DNA of 64,000 nucleotides from Heterobilharzia americana (Eukaryota > Platyhelminthes > Trematoda > Strigeidida > Schistosomatidae). Location: contig OX104134.1 in NCBI GenBank assembly GCA_944470555.2, forward strand, positions 110,664,701 through 110,728,700, written 5' to 3'. The notes under the pieces are model-generated. The model was not told where the DNA came from, made no database searches, and saw only the letters and a list, made by a program, of their open reading frames with translations. This document shows positions 31,325 to 42,789 of this stretch, in pieces (positions within the stretch are counted from its first letter, which is position 1; each line of letters starts with the position of its first letter). Made by a program: the position numbers and the translations under genes.

Positions 31325-34300
31325 ATGCCAAACACTAGTCAGCCAGCTAAAAGACATAAGTCGTTGATCAATTCTAAAACACTTCAGAAGGGTATGCCTG
31401 AGTTGGTTGTGCCAAACTTAGTGTTAGATTTACTTAATGACTCTATTGGTGTAAAAAATGACATACTGTCACTTCAGAGTGCTGTGAAGGATATTAATAA
31501 GAATCTAAAAATGCCCCACTTGCGTGCATTTGGGATAAAAATACTAATACTAATGATAGCTCTCAGAACTTACATAAATGTGAAAATTAATCCAGTTTGT
31601 AGCAGAGGAAATCACCAATAGAATTATGCCTTATAATACTTTGGTGTATAATCAGATTCAGAGCTCATACTTCCTACAGAAGTGTTAGTGTTACTGAAGA
31701 TTTAACACCGTACCAACGTTGTATTTGCAAATTTCAGTCAGAACTCACTTGATAACACGGAAAATAAGCCTGCTACTGGTCCCACGAGTGAACGAATGGA
31801 CCAAAAAGTAGGCACAAGTCCAGTTGATTCATCCATGACCTCAACTTTTTGCCATCCCCTACGGATAAGCAGTCAGGCGACAGTAAACTCAGTTGATTTT
31901 GATCCCTCGAGTCCAAATGTTATCTCCCCATCGAAACATCGTGGTGCTGACATAAATAAGGCCTCTATGAACGAAGAATTCAATAATCCAGCTCCATCCA
32001 CTGAAAGCCCTGCCCATAACTGTCTTTTCATTGAGACTCACTCAAACCATAATGAGCCGATAGACCCACTTAAAAATGTTCCCGTCTCAAAAACCAATAT
32101 TTTATCCTTTACGTAACGCAATGTGAAATCAGATCAACCGAATGTCTCCGCGGTATGCTATTTCTAAGTCTAAGACGACCGATATTACAACAGCAAGTAC
32201 GTCAGCATATCCCTGGTGGAATTTGTGCACGAACTTTAACAAGCCAAGGTTATTTGGTAAACATAAACCACCACCACCAATAAATGAATACATTTCTCAC
32301 AACTCTGACCAAATTGCCCCCCAGCTACAGCCGTGCAGTAAAGTCACTCTTTTTTGTAGTAAACCACCTTATCCTAAAGGTAGTAGGCAGTTTGAAGCCA
32401 AGAATCACCAGACAAGGGTATTTCACTCAACATCCTTTGCAAAGCGCAACAATGATCGTTCAGTCGTTGCACAACCTCTGTCTGAACTTACCTTTAGTGA
32501 TCACTATGATGATACCAGAGTGTTTGCTAAAGCAGCGTCAACGCTCCCAAAAACAGAATCGAAAATCGTTTGCAAGGAAAACCCATTATTCGATTGTTGA
32601 GCCGAGCTATCGTCAAATGTCTCCTCTGAATCCCCTTACAGCAGGTAAAAGTGGCCACTATACTCAACCCACTACTGAATATAACCACCATGACTATCCA
32701 ACACATATTCTTGAACCCATTAAAAGCGTACCAACACCGCAACAGAATTTTCACGACTTTAAGAGTTGATAGAACCTTTAGCAAGCCAGATGACCCAGTT
32801 AGTCTCCATCCACGTGTTGAACGAGATTACGAAAAGTCACCGGGAACCGAATGGTATCATGCCTCTTTTGCACCCGCCAGGCTAGCATCTACACCATACA
32901 CTGATAATAGAAATAAAGGAATCTTGATTTTAGTGGATATGTGTCAGAGAAGTGCCACATGTCCACGAATTACCTGGGTAACTCAATCTCTCTTTCTCAC
33001 TCATCTGGTCTGCTTAAGGTCGATGTTGAATCGATCAATATTCCTAACTCTACCGTTTCCTTATTAAGCTGTCACATAGCAGTTCCTTTCAATGTTACTA
33101 CAAATCATTTGCACCATACCATACGACTTACCTGTAGTCAGCACTCAGTGCTTCCTAACGACATTAGTAAGTTGTTCTTTCAAGATATTTCCAGTTGCTT
33201 TTAACTGTTAGGGCGTTCACTTTCTGTGTGAATAAGATGTGCAATAAGATGTCTAGTTTGACCTTACTTTCGTTGTTATGCTCCCCTTCAACCATTATGA
33301 TAACTGAGACATGGAGCACCTCAGATATTTCTGACTCGACCATTTACCTTGACAACCACACTTTTTCGTGGTGACAGGATAAATGACCGTGGGGGTGGTT
33401 GTCTCATGTATGTCAGTTTATCTATAGATTCCACTTAGTGCGACATCCCGGATCTTTATTAAGCACTTTGCTGCCTCGGTAATAAATGAGAGTAATGCAT
33501 TCGGGTTACAATGGTCAACAGTACCTTCCTCGAGGATCAAAAACGTGAGGTTTACTGTACAAAATGTTTCTGCTGCAATTAACACTCTAAAACTTCGTTT
33601 TACTGATGGTCCAGATGGGATACCTGCTGTTGTCCTTAAAAACGGAGGTGAAGACATACTTCTGAAGTTACTTTTCATGTCACTCAACTGTTCATGCTAC
33701 CCCTCCATCTGGAAAACTACCCATGTCATTCCCACTCATAAATCCGGACCAACTGTACATTTAGATAATTACCGTCCGATTAATCTCACACCGGTGGTTT
33801 GCAGAGTGAAGAAAATTATGAAGAATGGTGTTGTGGATTACCTATTACCTATTCAACTTCGCAGCATGGGTTCCTAAAAACCAGATCCTGTGACACCTGC
33901 ATGCTAGATTATCTTGAGTACATCACACAAAGGCGTGGCCAAGACTTTTTTGTTGCTGTACTGTTGTTTGACTTCAAGAAGGCATTTGATAAAGTGCCCC
34001 ACCAGAGACTGCTTATGAAGCTCAGGTCATTTGGCGTGGAAAACCGGTTTGAATCATTTCTTCATAAACGCTCTCAGATAGTTAAATTAAACGATTGCCC
34101 TTCAGACACCCGACCAATCACAGGTGGTGTGGTACAAGAAAATGTTCTGGGTCTACTCCTCTTTCTCATGTATTTTAATGACATATGTAAAGTGGTTAGA
34201 TATGGAAAACCATATCTTTATGCTGACGACCCTAAGATTGTTTACAGCTTCCAGTACGGTGCAATTACTGAAGGTCTGTCAGCAGATTTAAATAATTTAC

Positions 34301-34450
34301 TTGAGTGGAGTCAGAAGTGGCAACTAGGATTCAACCATGAAAAATGTGGAATTCTATACCTCGGAAAGTATTATCCTAGCAGCACGCTATCCTTAGGAGA
34401 TCATGAAATTCAAATACTCAATAAGGTATCAGGATCAAATTTTAATTTTA
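31325..34450 (+). pseudogene. CR1/SR1-like non-LTR retrotransposon with internal deletion
   Basis: ORF1 starts MPNTSQPAKRHKS at 31325 and continues in broken frames to about 32770 (the part from 31970 matches the copy at 19260-20000). ORF2 starts near 32900. Only the first part of its endonuclease is present (TETWSTSDISDSTI at about 33300-33345, then GGGCLMYV at about 33395), after which the sequence jumps at about 33425-33480 to the RT: TDGPDGIPAVVLKNGG (33600-33650), NYRPINLTPVVCRV (about 33770), SQHGFLKTRSC (about 33858-33892), LLFDFKKAFDKVPH (33963-34005, catalytic D), a GGVVQENVLGLLLF box (about 34123-34165) and YADD (34219-34230). The 3' end is truncated near 34450. CR1-clade family related to schistosome SR1. 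It cannot make a working protein. Confidence 0.8.
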
Positions 34451-34695
34451 TATTCTCTGCAACACAATGGCTGTCTTCGGTATGGAGTGAAGCTGGTGCA
34501 TGATGATCCAACTGATATATTTTTACTCTGGGGATCGAACTAATTAACTGAAAAGCGATCGATGATTTAGATATGTAACTAATGGGGAAGCAAATACCTG
34601 AGGGTAGCTTAATGTTGAAGTAGGATATCCGCAAAAATATACACAAGTGTTTAACCTTTCTCTATTCATAGTATTCATCAACTTGTTATCAGCAA
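34451..34695. other. Unassigned spacer
   Basis: No feature recognised between the truncated CR1-like element and the SINE. Confidence 0.3.
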
Positions 34696-34800
34696 GTGCA
34701 TCTGTGGCTCATTGGTCCAGACAGTTAACTTCCAATCAAGTGGGCTATGGGTTCAAATCACGCTGCACCTACGTAGGTTTGAATGACTAAGTGTTGACCG
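34696..34800 (+). repeat. tRNA-derived SINE
   Basis: A box TGGCTCATTGG at 34705-34715 and B box GGTTCAAATC at 34750-34759 are spaced as in a tRNA gene, but the surrounding sequence does not fold as a canonical cloverleaf with an anticodon arm. It shares the GGTTCAA...GCTGCACCTAC block with the copy at 60630. I call it a SINE rather than a tRNA gene. Confidence 0.6.
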
Positions 34801-35375
34801 TAACCGGCACGCAATAGGTTTGGCTCATTGTCTAGTCCAGTGCACATGGTTGCTTAGTCTCAGTTTTCGGACATTAACAAGCAATTTGTACGTAAGCAAG
34901 TTCAAAATGAAGATAACACCTTGCACTTGTTTTTTATTTAGTGATGAATTAGAGATCGTATACAAATCACTGAGACAGCTGGGATAAATAGGAGTCTTCA
35001 AGTATATGTGCTTACTGATAATTTTGTGAATAAATGTCAAAGTAATTTGCATGCCTGCCTTTTTTTTCTTCGTAACATTTTAACTGATAGTTGCCATTTT
35101 TGGTTCACTCTCTGCAAATAAGTTTAGGAAATTACCTGACTATTACCTGGTATTGGTGTTTTCTCTTCTCCCGTCTCCCTGTTCTTGTGATCATTGCAGG
35201 CAAGTAGCTTGTATCTAAGCTGATTTACTCCTCAGCACGATCAAAGCCAGCAGGAATGATTTGCTACACGGCACGACAGCACAAAAAACGAAAACCAATT
35301 GAGGTCAGATATCAACAGAAATAATTAGGATACGATGTGGAGAAGAATGATTGAAAGATGATAGAATGTTCAAAC
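34801..35375. other. Unassigned AT-rich stretch
   Basis: No gene or repeat is recognised. Confidence 0.35.
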
Positions 35376-35379
35376 CTTT

Positions 35380-35530
35380 TAAAATAATGAAGACTATATA
35401 CACCTATACACCTGTACCACTGTGATGGATTTTGAGTCATATCACTTAGATTTTTTCTAAAGTAAGTTAGGAAATGTACACCTTTCTACACCGAAGAGAT
35501 CAATAGTCAGTGAATTCATGAAAACAAAGG
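35380..35530 (-). mobile_element. RTE family-1 C-terminal fragment
   Basis: It aligns with copy A about 3970-4125 (CACTGTGATGGATTTTGAGTC against the CACTGACTTCGGTTCTGAGCC region, then GTCAGTGAATTCATG). It encodes the remains of the final SQW motif region. Heavily diverged. Confidence 0.5.
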
Positions 35531-35839
35531 GACTAATCATTGTTTAATCGTGTATGCTTGTCTCAGAAATGGTTAAACCTTTCCATAGTTGCGGATGCCA
35601 TCGTTTTTTCTAGTCAGGTATCTGTGGCTTCGAAGATCTACCCAGATGTCTATCTGAAGGTGTCTACACTGCGCTCTATCTCTCCGTAAAATATGGTCAT
35701 TAAGGGTAAAAGTTATCATGAACTTGTTAGTATCCTCTTATAGGTCTTTTGGAAAAGTTGTCTAGCGGAGGCCGTGACAATATGCAGTTTTCTGGGTATC
35801 TTAATAATGATAATGTCTAGTGTGGGTTTCTCGTCACTC

Positions 35840-36415
35840 AAATGAAGCGGTTCCCTGCTAACAGTAGGGAGTCAAATGGTCGGGCGCTTTAACCGTTTCA
35901 ATTACTTGGGGAGTCGGATCAGCTTTAATGGATTGGTGAGCGGCGAAATCTGTGCACAGATGTAAAAGGCTCGTTCGGCTTGCGTCAACTTACGCCATTT
36001 ATAGCATGATGTCCGATTGATTTTCTGCTAAGGATCGAATGTACTGCGCTGCTACATGCCTGTGAAACGTGGCCATTGAAAGTAGATGACATGAAAAGAC
36101 CTTAGATATTTGACCACCGTTGCCTTGGTAGCGTAGGTCGGGTGTGTCGATTTGACCATTCTTAATCCAGAAGTCAGGTGTAAAGTTCTAGGGAAGAGAG
36201 GTAAGTCAGTTGATGAGATCAATCTAGGTTTCTGGGTTATGTTACGCATGCCTAATGTGTGCATCTACCACGTCGGAGAATGTTAACTGAAGTAGGTTCA
36301 GAAAAGAAAAGTGTGAAAGACCACCAGATATAGACAGGGCACCTGTGCACGATGTCTTTGACTGTCACTCTGAGCTGTGCATAGATGTATATTTTCTCTG
36401 GTTAGTGTTCATAAG
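35840..36415 (+). pseudogene. RTE family-1 C-terminal region, diverged fragment
   Basis: It aligns with copy B about 56360-56900: GGGAGTCGGATC (35930), GCTGCTACATGCCTGTGAAACG-type cysteine block (36048-36075, from the LLYGCETW motif) and TTTGACCACCGTTGCCTTGG (FDHRCLRS). Frames are broken. Confidence 0.65.
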
Positions 36416-36839
36416 ACAACGTTGATAGTTGGTTGTAGAATACATGTAGTGTAAACAAAAGTCGGTCGTAGGAAAACAGATCCATTCGTGAAAATCGTGA
36501 GTGTATTACCTACTTTTATCAGCTTTACAACTCTTGAGATCATAATTTTTCATTTTATTTTACCTGTTGTCGATTTTCAGATCTATATGTCAACATGAAG
36601 TATGACAGTTTTAGCCGGGTCCTGAGTTGTATGTTTCTTGCCATCAGTTCACCAACATTTATTTAGACTTTGCTTCATTATCGTTAACCCCTCGTCATCG
36701 GTACTAAATTCGCAAAGAAGTAATGCGTGTTTACGGGTTACGTGAATGCTTAGACAATAACTTTATCCAACAAGACAAAACTCGAGGTTGTCAAAAGTAC
36801 TGTCTTAGAATTCTTGTAGAGTTTTAAAAATGTCTCACT

Positions 36840-37640
36840 TCTTAGGAAGTTGTATTAGCCACAACTGTCTGGTTGCTGACGAAATCTCTGCTCAGATACA
36901 GAAGACCATTTGACACTTGCTAACTTCCGTCATCTTTGGCGCCGATTGGCAAGATGTTCGACTTCCTGTTAAAGGGTGAGTATACTGTACTGCAGTCCTT
37001 TCTATCTCATGATACGATTGTGAGATGTGGGTGTTGAAAGTAGAAGATATGACGAGATCATAAGTTTTCAAACACAGGCGTTTTTGTAGAACTTCTCATG
37101 GATTGTGGAATCGTCATGTAAGCAATGTCGAAGTAAGTTGAAGGCTACTTGGCGAGTCAGTCGACGAGGTTGTGAACCTTCAGTGACTGAGATTACTTGG
37201 AAATGTGTCCGGCATGCCGAGCCATCGTCTACCTCGACGTGCAATAGTGGGAGAGGTAGGAGTAGATTAGAAAGAAGGCCAAGGGTGACTAAACTGATAC
37301 GTAGTCCCTATGCATGAAATCTTTGACTGTTGGTTTGATCTGTGTAGGGAGGTGTAGGCTACTTGGCTAGGTTCCTCGAGACCATAACGAATCAATGGCT
37401 GGAGACCCTTGTTGAAATGACTAAAAATCGGTCGTGATGGCACAGATGTATTTACTCTTTGACATCTTCGAAAGGTTGAATATTTTCACTAACCTCCATT
37501 TCGTTGAAATTCTCTTTCCTCCTATACACGTTTGTATACTTAAGTATCATTCTTTTCCCACCCACTTGTTTGCATGTTACTGTGAATTGGGGTGGCTTGA
37601 ACCGATACACTTATGTGCGAGGTTCTACTTTGATTTTCTC
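36840..37640 (+). mobile_element. RTE 3' end with alternative 3' UTR
   Basis: A second, independent 3' fragment: the ORF tail from the LGSC/ISAQIQK-type block (36840) through AATCAATGGCTGGAGACCC (37388-37406; the WLETL motif) is followed by a 3' UTR (37440-37640) unlike that of copies A and B. The same UTR occurs at 59640-59830 and 61560-61745, so it defines a subfamily. Confidence 0.6.
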
Positions 37641-37840
37641 TGTTCTACTGTCTGTTGCTTCTTTACCAAGTTATTGCTTATAACCTTATCACTCAAGTTT
37701 CGGCATGAAACATCTGCAACAAAGTTTCAAGGCTTAAAAGACACCAAACCACTAGCTTTCCCCTTTACATGCCATAAATCTCTATTATTTCAATTTTGTT
37801 GCTTTTAATTTATTTGCAAATTACGTTTTTTTTTGTTCAG

Positions 37841-37991
37841 GTGTTTAATGTTATCCTTAATTTATAAAGCATATCAAAATGAAAAGGTTGAAAGAAAAGC
37901 TCAATTGGAAAGTAAAAAACAAACTATGCTTGTTTCGATCAATGAACTAACAAATGAATTATTAACTAAAATTGATGAAAACGTTTCAAAG
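37841..37991 (+). CDS. BLOC1S1: BLOC1S1-like exon (N-terminal coding exon)
   Basis: A 151-bp exon behind a strong acceptor (nine T then GTTCAG, ending 37840) and before a donor (AAAG|GTAATA at 37991/37992). ATG at 37848 opens 48 codons to the splice site, in phase 0. The peptide starts MLSLIYKAYQNEKVERK and continues with a Lys/Glu-rich helix and ELTNELLTKID. It lines up without gaps against what I know of the N-terminus of animal BLOC1S1 (MLS, K7, Q10, ERK at 15-17, LT at 34-35 conserved; about 13 of 48 identical). BLOC1S1 (GCN5L1) is a coiled-coil subunit of the BLOC-1 and BORC complexes, acting in endolysosome biogenesis and positioning. Only seven bases separate the acceptor from the ATG, so the exon may receive a spliced leader or a short 5' UTR exon. 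Later exons were not found downstream. Confidence 0.6.
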
Positions 37992-40194
37992 GTAATATTG
38001 TTTCTTTCGTTCCAATGTTTTAAGTGAAGTTTGTTAAAATAGATTGTATACTAGTCTAGAAAAAGTGACTCATGGGTTATGGATATTATTTATACGGTTG
38101 TAGTAACGCTTTTCTTGTTGACAATAGAGGAAGTGGTTAAATTGCTGTAGATTATGGATGGGGTCAATGCAGTAGAACAGAACCCATTGTAAACTCTTCG
38201 CTATCAAAAATTAGATCCATTCGTAGAAACAGCGGCTTCCAAATGTTCTAGATGAGCTTTTCAGATAGGACTACACTCCAGGAGGTCATCACTGTACATT
38301 TCCACATCGTTCAAATTCCTAAGCAACGACATCGTCAACCATCTACATGCAAACAGTATGGCCGTAAGACCAAAAAACATTTGTTCAGGATGGTACTGCT
38401 TTTATTCCACAATGAATACTGTTTTCTGTCTATTGCCTTCTTCTATCGCTAGTTGTCAGTGGACTGACCGTACGTCAATACTGTGAACAATGTGACTCTT
38501 TTAGACTGTCTAGTGTATTTACCACTATTGGCATTGCACACGGTTTCAATTCGGTGATGTTTTTTTCTTCTCTAAAGCCCATAAAAAACTATTGCTTGCA
38601 CGACTTCTTCACTAGGAGCACGAGTAAACTGTACGGACTGTCGGCTTTTTTAGTTATATCCTGTTTTAGGATCTAAACGTGTCTTTCTACTTCTTCTTGC
38701 TAGTCAAGAGGAGCACAATAAGTTAAAAATGCCGTCCAGTCGTGATTTTAACGGCATTTCATGTACCACCCTGTCACAGTATTTATATGATTCTCTATTT
38801 CCGTCAAATAAACTCTCGTCCTCCTTAGTCAACCTACTGGTGACAGGTGCTTCTTATGACTTGCTTCTGTTACCTTCATTTCTGTTATTTCGTGTGGCAA
38901 ACGACCCATATTTCGTAGTCACCTGTGTAATCTTTGTATCGATGATTGCACCCACTTGTCTCAAGAAATCGACACACTATAATGCACTGGTTGTTACAAC
39001 AAATGAGAGGCATATTTTATTACTTATTTCAAAAGCGCAGCTATACATGCAACAAAACCTATAATGCATACCTGGCCATGTCTAAATTGACACTACATAT
39101 AGTCAGACTCCAGTGTTACTTTTACCCTATCCGTCACCACAAAAAGATTAATCTTTGCAATAAAGTCACATTTGCATCTTAGTGTGATATTCTTAGCCCG
39201 TATGTTCCTACCCGACATTGTGTCTCCTCCCCTCCTGAATTTTCCCTAGTAGATTACTGTTGTCACGTCTGGCATTTCTGTATACTGTGCTATATAATAC
39301 TGATATAAGTCGTTAAAAATTCCAATTATAATTCAAAGGCATTTGAGTGAACAAAGAATATTCTTTTCGATAGTTTCTTCTTCTTTCTGTCCTACAGTTA
39401 TATGTCCATTTTGTGTAACTTAGCGTTAACAATATTGAGATTTTCCATAACACTTTGTTAATAATATATCATACAGTTGGGGAATTCTCTTCAGGAAAAT
39501 TTCGTGTGAACGTTAGTGTTGTAATCGAATGTTATTAGGATTTGGTTCAAAATAATTGACTATTTAAATGATTATACGGTTTATGTAACACCATATGATG
39601 ATAATGAGGTTATACGAGTAAACCGCTTATCATAAATTGAAGGGGAATTGTAATGTGCGGAGTTTGAATGCAAAGTTGGATAAACACAAAGATAGTCTAA
39701 TGAAAGCAATAGGTGGGTGTACATAAAAGTTGAATGCGATAAACAAAGATAGATACTTAGCAAAATGCTACTTATACTAGGTAGCAAAATAGCTGAAGAG
39801 AATGTGATAAAATTATCTCGTATTATACAGGGATAAAGGGATGTTGACAGTGTGGAAACAGCTTTCACCATGCAGCTTTAAGTAAGCATAATCCGTTATT
39901 GTACTGATTGAAAAAGAGAAAAAAATCATTGTATTGTGCTTTTATGACAAACTTTAAACTAAAGGGGTGGATATATCAGTAACAGCTGTTGCACACTTTG
40001 TGTGTTTAGTTGGTTTTTTGATGAACGATTCTATGATATAGTTTTGTTATTGAAGTAAAAAAGTTATCACAAATAAGAGCACCCATTTTATGTATGATTT
40101 CTGTGGAGATATATCTCGCTGGTGAAGATACTTGGTACGGGTTGAAGCACTTCTCTGTCTACTGAGTTCTGCACAACCAGATGTAGCACAGTGA
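37992..40194. other. Unassigned, possibly BLOC1S1 intron
   Basis: About 2.2 kb of AT-rich sequence. A hydrophobic 111-codon ORF (38729-39064, plus) has no recognised family. No downstream BLOC1S1 exon is visible. Confidence 0.35.
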
Positions 40195-41440
40195 GTTTAG
40201 CTTATAGCCTAGCATATGACCTTGCTAAGTTGTAATATATGAATGTATACCGTATCTCTGAGACACGTTTAGGGGATCCGAGTGTGGTTATTAACTTGAC
40301 GCCAATTTTCTATTGTGATGAATCTTCAGAATTAACTCTACGAGTATCTGGAAACCCAATGACCAGCTCTCGTGGACTTGCTGGTGTAGGGATATCATTG
40401 GACTGTAGGAGAAAAGTGCAATTCTTGACTGTATACCAGTAGACAGCCGTCTGTGTGCTGCTCGACTGAATGGATCTGTAAGAACTGGGAAAGGTCGTGA
40501 AACTATTATCCAATGTTTATTCGTAGTTTCCGCCTACAAATCCACCGACTGCGGTTTGGATGAGGCAAAGGGTGAATTCTATGAGAAGCTGTCAATTTTG
40601 CTACAGAAAGCAAAACGTTCAGTTGTAATCATAATAGCAGGTGACTTCGACGCCCAAGTAAGGAAGTTGACCCTATCGGAAATGCATCTTGGGGGTATTT
40701 ACGGAATCCCATTCCAACGAATTAAAAACGGTGATCATCTCTTCTTCCGATAATCACTTGTTTCTGGCCAACACTAACTCCATAAGGAGAGACGCTGTCT
40801 CACATGGTGTCCACCGACTTTAAACCAACGATTGACATAGATCATATTGATATAAGCCATCGTTGGAGAGGAACGGTGGAGGATTGCTGTTGTTTCTGGA
40901 GTACGTGTTTGGACTCCGACCACTCGTTAGTGCAGACACATGTGTGTTTGGGCCTTACTCGTTGAAGGAAACGGGTAGCTGTTAAACCTGTTTATGCTGG
41001 ATTGGAAGATGAGGGCATATGTATTTAGGAAAAAGATAGCTGAGCATTTATGTGAATGTGATAGCAATGTTCATCCTAGGGACGCCTGGCGTGATATTCT
41101 GTTTGCTGTGAAAACAAAGAAAAAGTCAGGTGGTAACCTACATCTGAAGGGTGACAAAAGTCATTGGATTTCAACAGCGTCATCCGAGCTGAGTGACGCG
41201 ATAAGACTCATCACAACGGGCTGTGACCACAATGAGGAGCGACGGCAACTTAAATGTAAATTTGCTAAACGTCTTGACAACGATCGTGAGTAGTAGTGGG
41301 TGGCAAAAGCGAGAAAGTTGGCATCAACGTTGGGTAACACTCGGCAACTAATTAGGTTTCGTAAAGATACAGGCAAGAAGAAAACGATAGTTAGTGAAAT
41401 CATCACTGAAGATGTTACACTGATAGCCTCTGAGAACACG
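40195..41440 (+). pseudogene. RTE family-1 endonuclease/linker fragment
   Basis: Starts within the endonuclease (ISETRLGDPSVVINLTP at about 40250-40300, then SSRGLAGVGISL) and passes VIIIAGDFDAQV (about 40625-40660; the second catalytic N of GDLNA is changed to D), a SHRWRGTVED block (about 40860) and linker sequences (WISTASSELSDA at about 41165-41200). Frameshifts are present. It ends near 41440 where a minus-strand element begins. Confidence 0.7.
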
Positions 41441-41445
41441 CCTCT

Positions 41446-41905
41446 ATATTATAATCATATTATTAGTGGAATACAAACATGGTACAGAAAGGGCACCATG
41501 AAATGCACCACACAAAATAATATAACAACATTATAGAGATACAAAGCGAAGGGAAATGGATAGAAACGGAAAACCCAAGAATAAAATGATCAGAAAGGCA
41601 GTCCAATAGTACATTCAAAACAAAACATTCATTACCTTTCAGCAGCACAAAATAGAAGAAAGTTGCAATATGACCGCCACTGGTCTCGATTCTGAGCCAT
41701 ATCTGATAACGTCTCGAGCCACTGAGTTGTGTGATCTGTCGGACCCCACCCAGAGAGTCGTGGTGCACCAACAGATGCTAACCCGACACAACTATCTTTC
41801 ATTCTACAGCACCATGTCATACTCTGACCACCCCTCCGATTCTCGCATCCAGTCCCAAGGCTACCAAACAATGAACAGTATAAAAGCTTGAAACAACTAA
41901 TCTTT
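41446..41905 (-). mobile_element. RTE-like 3' fragment, family with 3' UTR shared with 62104
   Basis: The minus strand encodes the end of an EN-RT ORF (GWGPTDHTTQWLETLSDMAQN and RDQW, about 41660-41760) followed by a 3' UTR and an AT-rich tail (41449-41475). The UTR is homologous to the copy at 62104-62455. The QWLETL.DMAQNR motif is shared with family 1, the UTR is not. Confidence 0.65.
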
Positions 41906-41943
41906 TTTATGACTTTAGATAATGTATTTAGAAGACGAAGTTT

Positions 41944-42063
41944 GAACAATATGATGCATTTTTGCGATACATTCGAAACATTCTGATCACATCCTTACTA
42001 GTCAAGTCAATTTATGTGATCAGAATGTTCAAAATGTATTGCGCAAATGCATCACATTGTTCA
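41944..42063. repeat. Large imperfect palindrome
   Basis: Left arm 41944-41993 (GAACAATATGATGCATTTTT onward to GAACATTCTGATCACAT-like end) and right arm 42013-42063 are inverted copies, about 85-90% complementary, separated by about 20 bases. It may be a small inverted-repeat (MITE-like) element or form a hairpin in DNA or RNA. Confidence 0.75.
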
Positions 42064-42070
42064 GATAAAG
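42059..42070. repeat. Target-site duplication, left
   Basis: GTTCAGATAAAG, identical to 42760-42771; the preceding T is also shared. It flanks the truncated family-2 element. Confidence 0.85.
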
Positions 42071-42758
42071 ACAAAGAAGTGAAGAAGAGTGTACGGAAAG
42101 ACAAAAGACACTTCTATGACACACTTGCAAGTGAAGCAGAACAGGCTGCAGGTAGGAGAAACAGAGACCTGACAACATTATATGAAATAACCAAGTAACT
42201 TGCTGTCTAGTAGGGGAGAGATCAACACAGATGAAACCAATGAAAGACGGGAAAAGAAACTTGGTTAGGAAAGAGGGGAAACTAAGAAAACGATGAGCTG
42301 GCGACTTCAAAAGACTCTTGAATCGACCACCACCACTTGCAACTCGTCCAGAAATACCACCAGCAGCCCAGACACGGAACTGTCAGTGAACACAAGCTCT
42401 CCAACAAAAGTAGAAGTAAAGTGCTGAAATCCGCGAAAGCAGCAGCACCAGGTGGAACTGTTCCAGAAGCACTGAGAACAGATGCAGAGACAACAGTGGA
42501 CATGCTCACACCACTATTGCAGAAGATTTGGAAGGAGGGACGTGCCAGGTCAGACTTATGAGTGGAATCCGTATGGGAAACAAGGAGTTGAGCGTCTGAG
42601 CCAGGGGTGACATTGAGGAGATCGTGTGAAGAAGGAATGAAAGCTTATGGGCAGTGGTGGAGCCAGGTTGAAAAGACTGGAGAGAAGAGAGTGAAATGGG
42701 GATATGCTACTATGTTCTATGTTCCACCAGGAACCCAAAGGACGAATAATAATAATAA
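42071..42758 (+). mobile_element. 5'-truncated, internally deleted family-2 RTE
   Basis: It opens in the linker (VKKSVRKDKRHFYDTLASEAEQA), passes the start of the RT (EALRTDAETTVDMLTPLLQK, about 42462-42520), then skips to the 3' end of the element (from about 42560) and ends GGAACCCAAAGGACGAATAA plus (TAA)n. 12-bp target duplications lie at both ends, so it is one insertion event with an internal deletion before or after integration. It shows the family's 3' terminus. Confidence 0.85.
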
Positions 42759-42759
42759 T

Positions 42760-42771
42760 GTTCAGATAAAG
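42760..42771. repeat. Target-site duplication, right
   Basis: GTTCAGATAAAG following the (TAA)n tail; partner of 42059-42070. Confidence 0.85.
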
Positions 42772-42789
42772 TATTAAAGCTGTTGGTAC

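Noticed and set aside
34696..34800. tRNA gene
   Set aside because: A and B boxes are present, but no consistent acceptor, anticodon and T-arm cloverleaf can be drawn, and the same body recurs as a dispersed repeat.
38729..39064. Hydrophobic 111-codon ORF as a membrane protein
   Set aside because: AT/T-rich DNA gives hydrophobic ORFs easily; there is no splice context and no recognisable family.
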